Assembly (NCBI GenBank): GCA_009760885.1
Contig: CM019708.1
Location: 13,503,931-13,567,930, forward strand
Source of the DNA: Achatina immaculata
Lineage: Eukaryota > Mollusca > Gastropoda > Stylommatophora > Achatinidae
DNA length: 64,000 bases
Direction of reading: 5' to 3'
Shown here: in pieces, positions 21,862-33,051 of the stretch
How positions within the stretch are numbered: position 1 is the first letter of the stretch
How the letters are laid out: every line of letters begins with the position of its first letter
Made by a program: the position numbers and the translations under genes
Notes under the pieces: generated by a model
Databases searched by the model: none
Seen by the model: the letters and a program-made list of their open reading frames with translations, nothing else
What the model was told of the DNA's origin: nothing

Positions 21862-22645
21862 ACAAGAATCAGTGAGAGTGGGTGGATATGACCTACAAAA
21901 GGGAATAAGAGAGGGATGCATTCTTTCTCCATACCTGTTTAACATCTACACTGAAAACATCTTAAGGAATGTAAGAGTCCAAAAAAAAAATAAGTTTGAC
22001 TTTTTCAACATCGGGGCCATCAGATTTTAGAAAATAGACACTGTCCTTATACCAAACAACTCAGGAGGGCTGCAACAGCTGATTCTCTCCAACAAAACAA
22101 AACGAGAAGCAAACCTTAAAATTACATTGGACCATGAATAGCTGGAAAAAAAAGGTAAATAAAGTTGAATATATAGGTTCAGTCATCACCAGCAGTGGCA
22201 GCTGCACAAAAGAAAACTATCATTTGCATCACAGAAACTAGTGCTGACGAAGTGTAGCACGGAATACCCAACAAGAAAAGACAGCTATGTCCACCAAGAG
22301 CTTGCATATTCCCAGCTGCAACGTACATACGAAAAACTTTTTTTTTTGGGGGGGGGGGGGAAATCGTAAACCTTATCAGAATTAGAAAGTTGAAATATTT
22401 CAGCCACATCAAGAGACACAGAAGAAGTTGATATCAGAAGGCACAATGAGTGGCAACATAGAAAAGGGAGCCATCTCAGTGCAGGTTGACTCAGGGCATT
22501 ACGGAAAGTCTGAAAATGTCATTGAAAGAGGGTGGCCAACTTGCGCAAGACCGCATTCCATTCAGGGAGACAGCGAGAGGGACAACTTTCTAGAAAGGAT
22601 ACGTCACTTGAAGAAGAATTGTGGGCCCGATCTTCCAGTGGCCCG
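21862..22645 (+). mobile_element. LINE-C RT and C-terminus, segment 3
   Basis: After the mariner, the plus strand continues with GGYDLQKGIREGCILSPYLF then NIYTENILRNV (the RT motif following the YxDY region). Degraded palm sequence (22100-22300), RIRKLKYFSHIKRH and an SLKMSLKEGG/LAQDRIPFR-type C-terminus come next. An in-line 12-base G run occurs at about 22346. Confidence 0.75.
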
Positions 22646-23619
22646 TAGCGGATGAAAACAGTTAAATCTGGCAGGTGAGAGGGGAGAAAAAGGGGAGGGG
22701 GAGGGTTTGCCCCGGCTTACAAAATTTCTCTAGGAAAACAAGTTCACTTCTAATACCGCCAGTCTCCTATCACATCAATAATACAGTTTGCGGAGTTAAG
22801 CTTCTATATGTAAATAAAGCAAATTTTAAAAAAAGATAAATCCTTAACTTTAAAATGTGGTTAAAATTGCTAATATAACTTATATTCACTTATTTTGAAA
22901 ATAAATATAATGATTAAGTTTTATGTATTTATTTGTGTTATGGTAGTAAAGTTAAATTTATAAAGATAATTTATACACGAACTGATAACCAATTAGCATG
23001 ATTTTATTGTGTTTCAATGTAATAAAATCCGGGACGTGAAAATTGCTATACAATAAATCTTTGACTTATTGAGAGCCCAGTAGAAATGATCAGAAGTGAT
23101 TGGTCCAATAAAAAAAAAAATAGACAGACAGACAGACGAACAGACGAACGGAGGGACGGATGGATGGATGGAACGGTAAAGGAGGCAACGAGAAACAAAT
23201 GAAAGTAATGAAACAAATACATATTTTTATTTAAAATCAGAACTTAGCTGCCAGAGATCCTCCTGGTTAGAACGTCGAGCAACCAATGCCGTTAAACAGG
23301 ACACATTACATAACTGGCAAGTATGGTCCGACAGCTTTTTTCCCTGGACTATTATTTCTTTTCGCTCAATTTTCAGCCAATAGTTCTATTTCCCTATGAT
23401 TCTAGTTTTTACTTGCCTCTATCTAGTCGCATTACTTTGTCGATGTCCTAACGAAGAGGGTCCCTGCCAAGCTAATTACTAGTTTAGAGTTTATTTACTC
23501 TCATTAATTTCGCCTTCCTTGATAAAGAAAACTCGCTACTAAATCAATCGAGCATCAGGGATACCAACTCCCACGAACATAGACAACAACCCAGAGAACA
23601 CATTCATCGGGTCCCAAGT
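22646..23619. other. No gene recognised
   Basis: AT-rich, with an A-run and (GACA)n/(GGAT)n tract at about 23108-23172. Nothing else is identified. Confidence 0.5.
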
Positions 23620-25545
23620 ATGTAACAAAGTTCGGATTCTGGAACGTAAGCACAATGACCGCAACATCAAAAACTGCTCAGGTAATCTAAGAAATGGATA
23701 GATATCACCTAGATGTACTGGGCATCAGTGAAATGCGATGGCCAGAAGCAAGGAAAAGATCGGCGGAAAACCGTGAGTTAATAATACATTCAGGCAGAGA
23801 CGATGGGAACTATCAAGGAGTGGGTATAATTATGTCAACTGTAGCAGCAAAAAGCCTTAACGAGTGGGAACCAGTGAACAGTCGTATATTAAGAGCATGA
23901 TACAAAATAAGGCACGGAAGAATGACACTCATACAATGCTATGCATCCACGAACGATGCATATGATAAAATAAAAGACAATTTCTATCACCAACTACAAC
24001 AAATCATTAACAAAGTCCCTAAACACGACATCTTAATTGTCATGAGAGACTTCAACGCCAAGGTGGGAAAAGATAACACTGATGTCGAAAAAGTAATGGG
24101 TAAAGTAATGGGTAAAGAAGGGATTGATACGGTAAATCAGAATGGAGAAAGATTAATTGAAATATATCTAACAGAGGGCATGGTCATTGGAGGAACAATA
24201 TTTCCACACAAAGCGATTATATAAAACAACATAGATATCTCCAATGATAGAACCAGAAATCAGATAGATTTTTTTTTGTATTAGAAAGCAATTCAGAACA
24301 TCTCTGATAGATGTAAGAGTATACAGGGGTGTAGATGTCAACAGTGATCGCAATCTATGTATAGGGAAAATAAGACTAAAACTGAAAAGCAAGCACAAGA
24401 AAGCAATATTCAGGATAAACAGTCAAAGTCTACAGGATGAAAAGAGTAATTTCAATCTGAACCTTACTAAACATTTCGCAGCACTCAAAGAGGTACAGAT
24501 ATAGATTAATTATGGCATTCTTACAGCACAGCCATAATAAAAGCAGCAAAAACAGGTGCTGGACAGCAAAAAAACTTAGAAAAGCATGGATGTCAGATAA
24601 CACCCAGAAATACATACATGAAAGACATCCAGCTAAATTAGCATTGTTGAATGTAAAGACCGATCTTGGAAAAGATTTGGCAAAAGCAACATACAAAGAA
24701 CTAAGCAATAAAGTAAAAAGTTCAGCTAGAAGGGATAAAAGATAACGCATGGACAATATGGCGAAAGAAGCAGAAAAGGCAGCAAAATTAGGAGACAGCA
24801 AAACTTGATATAACATGAAGAAGTTAACAGGTACTATTGCATCCAAAAGAAAGACCAATCCTGAGCAAACCTGGAACCCCATTAACATCAAGTAAAGACA
24901 AAAACAAAGATGGGCCGAACACTTCCAAGAAATACTTAATCGACCACACCCAAAAGAATTGTTAAACCTTGAAATTGACTTACCAGTCCCACAACTAAAT
25001 GTCAACCTAGATGAAATTACATTGCATGAAATTGAAACAACAGTGAATCTAATGGCTAAGGACAAAGCTACAGGTGAAGATGAAATAACAGCCGATATAT
25101 AAAAAGCTATTAACAGTGACAGCATGAGCCAGTTACAGAGAAGTTTGGAAAGAAGAAAAGGTCCCTTCGAAATGGAAAACAGGAATCATTGTTAAAATAC
25201 CCCAAAAAGGCAACCTTAGTGATTGCAGTAACTGGAGAGGCGTAATCTTACTATCAGCTGCGTCAAAAGTATTTTGTAAAGTCATTCTGAATAGAATTAA
25301 AGATATAGTGGATGATGCAATGAGAGAAGAACAGGCAGGATTTCGAAAAGGGAGCAGCTGTCTCGACCAGATCTTTGCTCTAAGAATAATACTTGAAGAA
25401 CATATTGAAAGGCAAAAACCGTTAATCCTGAACTTCATAGACTTTAAAAATGCATTTTATAGCATACACAGGATTGAAAGAAAACTGAAAGTCAGAAAAA
25501 TGTGTATTTTATTTCAGTGGGATTTTTTTATTTTTTTATTTTTTA
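23620..25545 (+). mobile_element. APE-type LINE: endonuclease and N-terminal RT
   Basis: Consecutive plus-strand frames give an apurinic-type endonuclease: YHLDVLGISEMRWPEARKRS, GNYQGVGIIMSTVAAKSLNE, MTLIQCYASTNDAYDKIKDN and HDILIVMRDFNAKVGKDNT (G-to-R in the GDFN motif), then VIGGTIFPHKAI. A linker follows, then RT sequence: KDKATGEDEITADI, NRIKDIVDDAMREEQAGFRK and LNFIDFKNAFYSIHRIE. The element stops in the RT near 25500, before the YADD box, in a T-rich tract. Several stops and frameshifts show that it is dead. It may be the 5' portion of LINE-B, whose other copies begin after this point. Confidence 0.85.
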
Positions 25546-25820
25546 ATAGCTAGACTGTGACGTAGGAAATTCACAAGAATCCATGACGTACATAAGATGT
25601 CGATTTCTGGATCCAGCTGGTACATCGGTGCGATATTACTATTTTGTCATTAATGGTTTCTAATTAACGATTATAAATTCTGGCAAATTTAGAACTTTTA
25701 TCAGTGTCTACATCTTCCACGTCCAACATTTCTATATAATCATTTATAACTTTGGTAAGACAGCAATATAATTAGTACTAAATGATTACCAGATGTTGCA
25801 CGGGTATTTATTTATCCCAA

Positions 25821-25980
25821 TCAATAAAGTTCTGTTCATTTCCACAATCTTCTAGACGGTTCTACAATGTTCTATTCATTTCCACAGCCTTCTAGAAGGG
25901 TATATAGATGTCTATTCAGTTCCACAATCTTCTAGAAAGTTCTACAATGTTCTATCCACTTCCAAAATATTCTAGAAGGT
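25821..25980. promoter_or_regulatory. 40-bp tandem array with heat-shock-element-like motifs
   Basis: Four 40-bp units (starting 25821, 25861, 25901, 25941) each end in TTCTAGAM plus GG/AG. Two form complete TTCnnGAAnnTTC triplets across the unit junction: TTC at 25930, GAA at 25935, TTC at 25940; and TTC at 25970, GAA at 25975, TTC at 25980. Units 1 and 2 are near-matches (GAC instead of GAA; GGGTA instead of GGTTC). A fifth partial unit follows to about 26010. The motif equals the HSF binding consensus; function is inferred only. Confidence 0.6.
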
Positions 25981-26427
25981 TCTACAGAGTCTAGACGGTT
26001 CTACAGAGTTCTAATCCTTCTATTCGACTAAACGTGGGTTTAACTGTCATCAAGACTGTCACCAATCAGCTTAGCGACCCCGAACACTGTGGATCCGACA
26101 TTAATCTCGGTCAATTTGGACATTTTATTTTTCACCACTTCTTATTCCCTCCCCTCCCCCCCCCCCCCAAAATGCCGATGGGGGTTAAACTTGCGAGTGC
26201 CGCTATTCATCTCAGCGACCCCGAAAACTATGGATTCGTCACTAATATCGGTCATTATCGATTATTTTTACATGTCACCCCGACCCCTAGGGGTCATAGG
26301 TGTATCACAGGGATGATCTGCCCCCACGGTGCACTGTCCAAATTGTAAGTCATCTGTGTGCCATGTTTGGCTGAAATTGCTCCAGACGTTCCAGCGTGAT
26401 GCTCTAACATACACACACACACATTCA

Positions 26428-26430
<3 letters not shown>

Positions 26431-26492
<62 letters not shown>
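26431..26492. repeat. (TATC)n microsatellite
   Basis: About 15 perfect TATC units lie at the 5' side of Helitron-like element 2 (minus orientation). Confidence 0.95.
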
Positions 26493-26494
<2 letters not shown>

Positions 26495-26880
26495 AATATA
26501 GCTAAGCCAGCAACTTAATCAGCGTTGTTAAGACAAGCAACATAATCAGCGTCGTTAAGATGAAGTGTTGATGAGTAGCACAGAATCATGTTAAGTATGC
26601 CAAAAAACAAAAGGTGATAAAAATGCACTGTTTAGAGTGCTCTGTTAACAAGCAAGGCAATAATCATGTTGCAGGTCCGCATTTCGTTCATTATCTTTAA
26701 ACAACTTTTCAAGATGGATACAATTTGTTGAAAGATGACCTTTCTGAACGATTATCTTGAAACGAAGACCACTTTGATAGCTGGAAAACAAAATTTACAC
26801 GAACATGATGAGAATGAGGAGAATACTGGCGACGTGGCACTTCAGGGCTGTGTCCTTCACCTCTCTAATCAGTTCAAAAT

Positions 26881-27150
26881 AGCAGATGAGTAGCGAAGTG
26901 GTTAACACACTCACTTCTCAGTGTGAAGTCTCATGATTTGAATCTACCCAGAGGCGCCCCTGTCATCCAGTTATAGAAGAAGACACCTGTCTCTTCTGAG
27001 GCTAGGTAAGGAAAGAAAGCCAGCTGTGATGCTGATCACGTCACTCTCTAGCGTGCAAGCAGATCAAGCTGAAGTTGCACTATATACCAAGCAGGCATGC
27101 CCCTATGGCATTATAAAAGATCAACTTTTGTCTTGTCTAGTTTTTTCCCT
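26881..27150 (+). mobile_element. Probable tRNA-derived SINE
   Basis: TAGCGAAGTGGTTAA at 26891-26905 resembles an RNA polymerase III A box, and GATTTGAATCT at about 26936 resembles a B box (GGTTCGAATCC). The spacing fits a tRNA-related head. A roughly 180-bp unrelated body follows and ends near a TCTTGTCTAGTTTTTT tract. No second copy is in the window, so the boundaries are estimates. Confidence 0.5.
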
Positions 27151-27399
27151 CCAAAAGTCTTTAACATATACAGCATCGATTGAGCTCACGTTGCCCAAAT
27201 GAAGATGCAGTGTGTGAATCATACTGAGGTTGTACACATCTTGGAACAGTGTTATTCACAAATAAACTATTGGCACGAACGGTTGAGACTATTCCAAAGA
27301 CTTCTAGTCTTGTCTTGTCTTTTCTTGCCTTGTCTTGTCTCATTCTTCATCTATCTTTCGGTGTTGATGGGACAAACAGACATGTTGATTGGGCTCGGC

Positions 27400-27790
27400 G
27401 ATTTGCTTCATATAATGGTGTATTTAATGCTTCTCTAATTTCCTCTCTCCATCCCTTGTGTCGGCGGCCTCTTCCACTGTTGCCTACAAATCTTATAATA
27501 AAATGTTGTCTGTGGTATACTGTCTGGTGGTAATCATGTAACATGACCAAACCATCTGACTTGCTGTTTCTGGATATAATGTAATACTGGCGTTACTGCA
27601 ACCATTCCTATGATGGTGTCATTTCTTATTTGATCTCTTCTTGTCACATTTAGCATTCTCCTTTAAACATCTCATTTCTGTTGTTATGATGATTTTCTTT
27701 TTGTTTTTGGCTGTTAGTGTCCATGTTTGACGTTGATGGCATGGAATGGTGAGGAAAACTGTGGTGTACGGTGCTTTTTTTTGGTTTTAG
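27400..27790 (-). mobile_element. LINE-H, C-terminal fragment
   Basis: Broken minus-strand frames read NRNEMFKGEC, DTIIGMVAVTPVLHYIQKQQ, VRWFGHVT, LPPDSIPQTTFYYKICRQQW and a basic GRGRRHKGW patch. The same order appears on the plus strand at 54060-54450 (NRNELFKENTKC ... LPPDSLPQETFMPRIVGNRG). This is the C-terminal zone of an APE-type LINE. Confidence 0.65.
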
Positions 27791-28019
27791 TTGTGATGTA
27801 TTTGTTTCTCAGCAAAGCAGCCCGTTTATATCAGTACGTCTATTCTTTCTGTGTTTTCTATGAGCGATAAAGAGATTCTTCTCCTGATGTGTAATTTCTA
27901 ACAGACAACTTCAACCACAGGCGTCGCATTTTTATATTCATTTTTATTGCGATGTCAGCTACAGACACATTTTAAAAAATCTAGAGATGTACATAATGTA
28001 GAGTTTTAAATATCCAGTC

Positions 28020-28483
28020 TAATATTGATAAAGAAGCTGTGGAGAGGAGGAGAACAGAACTACAAAAATAAGATTTTTAAGGGCATGCATCTTTCCCATC
28101 GCAACATATGCCTGTGAGACCTGGACACTTAACAAAACATCTGAGAAACACATAAATACCTTTGAATGTAAATACTACAGAAGAGTTCTTCAAATATCAT
28201 GGACACAAAAAAAAAAGAACAAATATATCCACACTACAAGAACTTAATATTGAAGAAGGCTGGCTATTAAAGAGGATTAAAGAGAGAAAACTTAAATATT
28301 TTGGACATATTAAACATCATGATAATCTAGAGAAGACCGTCGTGGAATGATATATAACGGGGAAAAAGAAAGAGAGGAAGACCAAAGCGAAGATAACTGC
28401 AAGACATCGTTGATTATCTGCAAATGGATGCATCAGCAGCAGGTCATCTTGCTCACAACATAGAGGCTTACAGGAGTGCTGTT

Positions 28484-28515
<32 letters not shown>

Positions 28516-28550
28516 GAGGCAAAGTTCCGCAAGGGACATGCAAATATTTG
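28020..28550 (+). mobile_element. LINE-A, 3' portion
   Basis: The plus strand contains CETWTLNKTSEKHINTFECK, LQELNIEEGWLLKRIKERKL, KYFGHIKHHDNLEKTVVE and the QDIVD/MHQQQVI zone in shifted frames. A (GA)n-G12 tract (28485-28516) interrupts the last 50 bp, just before CAAAGTTCCGCAAGGGACAT. The tail near 28540 is short. Confidence 0.85.
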
Positions 28551-28974
28551 ACTGAATATGGATATTTCTTATCTAGATAGTTTTTGATTCGAAGAATATA
28601 TTCATGAAAAAAAAGACTGCTCGTTAAAAGCGTGAATATGAAAATGATGCTGTGATTAGTTGGGGAAATTTGGTATTTAATTATACATTTGTTGTTTTAT
28701 TCCTCATATATAACCATCACTGTTTCAAAAGTTTGCAAAGATGGGCGACAAACACTGACTGCAAGTTTAAGAGTTTTAGCTTTTTTAAGATTCTATTCGA
28801 AACATTAATTTGTCACAGGGTTTAACAAAGCATAGAAATAATTATATAAATAGTCCAACTCTATTTTTTATTCAGATTATTCCAACTTTTCAACTATTGA
28901 GTCAAATTCAGTTCCCAGTTCAATATTCAGAACATTCCTGGATTTAAGATATCTTATTTCATATCTTATATCCT
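28551..28974. other. No feature recognised
   Basis: AT-rich; nothing identified. Confidence 0.45.
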
Positions 28975-29655
28975 TCCCGTGCCGTTAAACGTCACATAGG
29001 GCTCGCAAAGTAGTTCGCCAATTTTCCCTGTCTTCGGCGAGTCTTTCAACCTCATCAAAGGATTTTATGCCTCTTAATTTGGCCTCTCTTAATAATGTCC
29101 TCTTTAGAGTTTCACGCGGTCTGCCTCTTTTTCTTCGGCCTGTTGTGTTCCACTTGATAGCTTGTTTTGGGATTCTCTGATCATTTCTTCTCATCAAGTG
29201 ACCAACATATGTCCATCTCCTTTTCCTGATCACTCATGAGACTGATTGTTGTTCAGTCATCTGTCTTATCTCTGCATTGTTCTTGAATTCGTTCCACTTG
29301 ATGCCGAGTATTTTCCTTAGGTATTTGTTTTCAAAAGAGTCTAATTTCTTTTCTGTTTCTTTAGTTGTTTTCCAACTTTCGCATGCATAAATGAGAGTGG
29401 ATATTACATTTGAATTGAATAGTCTTAACTTGGTTTTTGTGCTTTTGAGTTCCATATGTTCTCAAGATTCTTGAAAATTGATGCTGCTTTTGCAATTCTG
29501 ATCCTAACTTCCTTTCTAGTGTCACAATCCCGGTCTATGTAGCTGCCAAGGTATGCAAATTGATTGACTTCTTCAATATCTGTCCCTTCTATGTGTATTT
29601 TTCCATTTTGATTAAGAGGAATTTTCATTATTTTTGTTTTGTCCTTGTTAATTTA
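28975..29655 (-). mobile_element. LINE-B, 3' portion
   Basis: The minus strand encodes EGTDIEEVNQFAYLGSYIDR, FNSNVISTLIYACESWKTTK, ENKYLRKILGIKWNEFKNNA, RRWTYVGHLMRRNDQRIPKQ, GRRKRGRPRETLKRTLLREA and ENWRTTLRALCDV, in three frames with two breaks. The 3' end follows GGCACGGGAAGGATATAAGA, the LINE-B tail. The 5' end is truncated near KDKTKIMKI. Confidence 0.87.
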
Positions 29656-29749
29656 AGATTAATAATATTTTTATTAGAATTTTTTAATAGAATATTTTAT
29701 TAGAAGAATTTAAGATTAATAATATTTTTGTTTTGTCCTTGTTAATTTA

Positions 29750-30698
29750 AGATATATACATATATAAATGTATGTGTGTACGTATGTTCCAGCATGACCC
29801 TGGAATGCCTGGAGCAGTTTCAACCAAACTTAGTACATATTTAACTAACAATCTGGAGAAAAGTACTGTTTGTGTGTTGGGGGGGGGGGGGGAAGAGAAA
29901 GGGGGTTGCGGAGTATGGCACCCCTACCATCCCTGGGGGTAGGGGGTACGAATGGTGTGGACATCTTATCCACTAAATTCAAGGAGGAAAAAATGGTCCA
30001 AGGGAGATAATCGAGAAATGAGCGGTATTGATCTAAGAGAAGCATTTGTAGCCTCCCATGGCAGGTCATACTTTTGATGCTCTCTTTTTGCTTTAATTAT
30101 ATTTGTAAAAATACATTTTAACTTTGTTTTTTCCGTATGTTTATATACGCTTTTTATTGTCTTCTATAGTAGATTTCATTGCTCAGTGGCAGTGACTTTT
30201 CTTATCTTTTCAAAGTAGTTTTCAAATTAGGGAGAGGAAGAGAGAGAGAGAGGGTGAGGGAGAGAGAGAGGGAGGGCCAGAGGGAGAGAGAAAGGGAGAT
30301 AGGGATAGGAAGAGAGGGGGAAAGACGGGGAGACAGAGGGGCAGAGATAGGGACAGAGAATATGAGAGAGGAAGAGAGGTAGATTTAAGATGGCCATGTT
30401 TCTCCCACGGACAACCTTATGTTGCATGCTGAAGGCTGGGTTCACGCAAGAATTTATTTATTCTTGCTCCTGGAGGTGAAACTAAAAATGCTGTTTATAA
30501 TCAAGTTTTGAGTTGAAATAATATTATAGTGAATTTGTAAAATACTTTACTTTATAATTTGTATACTGTACTTATACTTTAAAATACCTGTAAATAAAAT
30601 TACTTCGATACTACACTATAGATAGAATTCATTCCTTTTCCTGTCTAACAGACGACTGGGATAAATAAATATCCGGGCAACGCCAGGTATTCAGCTAG
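29750..30698 (+). mobile_element. Helitron-like element 1 (non-autonomous)
   Basis: The element starts in an AT-rich TATATACATATATAAATG tract. AGCATGACCCTGGAATGCCT and GAGCAGTTTCAACCAAACTT follow, a head layout common to many invertebrate Helitrons. It ends with ATCCGGGCAACGCCAGGTAT then TCAGCTAG before T (30695-30698 CTAG). The CCGG...CCaGG segment can form the short 3' hairpin typical of Helitrons, and CTAG|T fits the CTRR-T rule. Inside are a G14 run (29880) and a GA-rich tract (30230-30380). There are no Rep/helicase ORFs. Confidence 0.75.
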
Positions 30699-30876
30699 TT
30701 TGCTTATAAAACACAGGCATAAGAAACTAGGAAAACTATTTTTTTTTCGTTTCTACTAACGTGGACTATTCATATTTTGCAACATTTATGTTAGACGCCA
30801 TTGTCTCTATCCTGGCAGGTGTGTAGGAGGAAGTGTTAAGGCTGTTTGATCTGATCTCATATGTCTCCAGATCTTT

Positions 30877-30914
30877 GAAGAAGAAGAAGAAGAAGAAGAA
30901 GAAGAAGAAGAACA

Positions 30915-30945
<31 letters not shown>

Positions 30946-30955
30946 GTAGTAGTAT

Positions 30956-31035
<80 letters not shown>

Positions 31036-31100
31036 AAGGCTGTTTGATCTGATCTCATATGTCTCCAGATCTGTGAAGAAGAAAAAAAAGAAGAAGAACA

Positions 31101-31189
<89 letters not shown>

Positions 31190-31195
31190 ATTTAA
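30877..31195. repeat. (GAA)n and (TAG)n trinucleotide arrays, duplicated unit
   Basis: GAAGAAGAA is followed by long (TAG)n. A TAAAGGCTGTTTGATCTGAT-type spacer repeats at 30835 and 31034, so the whole block (spacer, GAA, TAG) occurs twice in tandem. The threonine-rich open frame on the minus strand is a repeat artefact. Confidence 0.95.
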
Positions 31196-31369
31196 GAAAA
31201 TAGACAGAAAAAGAAGAAATTTTGGATTCAAGAAAATATTGTGCTCTGGAGACAGGGCTTTTGGATAAACTTAAAGAAAGAAAGAAAGGAAAAGAAAGAA
31301 AGAAAGAAATATGTAACGTAAGAGACATGAAATTTCTTAAAATTTTATTTAAGAGACGTTTTCCAAAAT

Positions 31370-31418
<49 letters not shown>

Positions 31419-31543
31419 TGAAAATAAAAATCTAACTGGCAACAAAATTCCTCCCAGATCATTATCTTCTCCAACTGCGTATAACAGTGACTTGTGTGAA
31501 GGTCAACCGAGTGGAGGAAGCAGTGAGAGAATCAGAATAAAAC

Positions 31544-31681
31544 ATGAGCTCCACGACATCAGGGAGCGCCCTCAGCTTGCCCCAGCGCTGGTTGTGCCCA
31601 GAGGGCTATGTCTACTTTAGGCAGGAGGTTGCAGATGCCCCATGCAAAGATTATTTCCAACTTATCGTTACTTGTGATTTA
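31544..31681 (+). CDS. FBXO36: FBXO36-like exon 1 (start codon)
   Basis: Encodes 46 residues from the ATG at 31544, ending in VTCDL. The donor is TTA|GTAAGT, phase 0. The start lies 130 bp downstream of a GA-rich tract, and no upstream in-frame ATG is conserved. The W-L-C-P-E-G-Y and KDYFQLIVT segments align with the N-terminus of FBXO36. Intron 1 begins with pyrimidine-rich sequence and a (TA)n tract. Confidence 0.88.
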
Positions 31682-31739
31682 GTAAGTCTGTCTTTCTGTT
31701 TGTCCGTCTCCCTGTCTATCTATCTATTTATATGTTTCT

Positions 31740-31798
<59 letters not shown>

Positions 31799-33009
31799 TC
31801 ATTTGCATGTCCCTTGCGGAACTTTGCCTCCCTAACAGCACTCCTGTAGGCCTCTCGGTTGTAAGAAAGATGGCCTGCTGCTGCTGCTGATGCGTCCATT
31901 TGCAGATCATCAACGATGTCTTGCAGCCATCTTCGCCTTGGTCTTCCTCTCTTTCTTCTTCCCATTATGTACCCTTCCAACACTGTCTTCTCTAAATTAT
32001 CGTGACGTTTAATATGTCCAGAATATTTACGTTTTCTCTGTTTAATCTTCTTTACTAGCCGACGTTCTTCAATATTAAGTTGTTGAATATTATTTTATTT
32101 TATATTAATTATATTATATATAATAATGATAATATATATGTTTGCATGTTTGTTTGTTTGTGTGTTTGTTTGTTTGTTTATCTTGTGTTGTTGTTTCAGT
32201 CTATCAGTTTATTTGGAAATGGAGATGAACCCCCGTTGCCATCAAGGGCAATAATTCAGGATTCCAGAGTTTACCAATACCCTGTCTGACCTTGTTGAAA
32301 TGCCTGTTGGAAAAAAAAATGATGTTGTCTATCGTTGTTTCCCTCATTCTGTGAAATTTAGAGAACATTGCTATATTTGATACTGAACTTCACCACCAAT
32401 CTTATTTTAAAGCTCGTTGTTTGCCCCCTCCTCCCACCCCACCCCCCCCCCCTCCAAAGAACTCAGTCACAAAAATGTTACAATACTTCAACATCTTCTT
32501 AACATCTTCTATTTCCATATTGCCGATGGCACTTTCTTAGCGTCTTAAATTTTTACAGTACCAAATGTCACATATATTAGCACATGTTACCTTCTCGTGC
32601 TTCGTGCCTTCTCGTTATTGCTTAGCTATGTATTTCTAGAGTTTTTTTTCTTTCTTTCTTTCTTCATCCACTTGTGTGTGTGTGTGTGCGCGCGTAAGTG
32701 TGCGTATGTGCGTGTGTGCGTGTGTCTATTTTATACATATATCTATTACTATACTACGTGTTTTTTTTTTATTTTTTAAAAATTCCGTCTGTCTGTTGTT
32801 ACAAGGTCAGGTAACTTAAATTCTTGTGGTATCATCAAAATAACTATTTCTTAATTGTTTATTTTTTTTATCCCTCTATTACAGAATGTATCCTTCCGCG
32901 TCTGGAAGCTTCTTCCGCCGTTCAGACCACCGGAACAGTTGGCTCCAAAGGCTTACTTTTCAACGCGCGAGGAATTCCGTACTGACGTCCCTATAAGGGG
33001 TGATACGTG

Positions 33010-33051
<42 letters not shown>

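Larger units (their letters stand above)
25778..26500 (-). mobile_element. Helitron-like element 2 (non-autonomous)
   Basis: Read on the minus strand, the 5' part contains CCAGCGTGA-type sequence and GAGCAATTTCAGCCAAACAT, parallel to AGCATGACCCTGGA and GAGCAGTTTCAACCAAACTT in Helitron-like element 1. The 3' part ends GGGATAAATAAATACCCGTG CAAC, parallel to GGATAAATAAATATCCGGGC AACG of element 1, with a final TTAG followed by T. It carries a tandem array of heat-shock-element-like motifs (25821-25980), a C12 run and a (TATC)n tract. No Rep/helicase coding sequence is present. Confidence 0.65.

Noticed and set aside
24430..25125. 231-codon minus-strand frame over the LINE region
   Set aside because: It is the antisense shadow of the LINE endonuclease-RT linker, which is readable on the plus strand.
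30807..31445. 212-codon Thr/Ser-rich frame on the minus strand
   Set aside because: Runs through (TAG)n/(GAA)n microsatellites; no conserved sequence.
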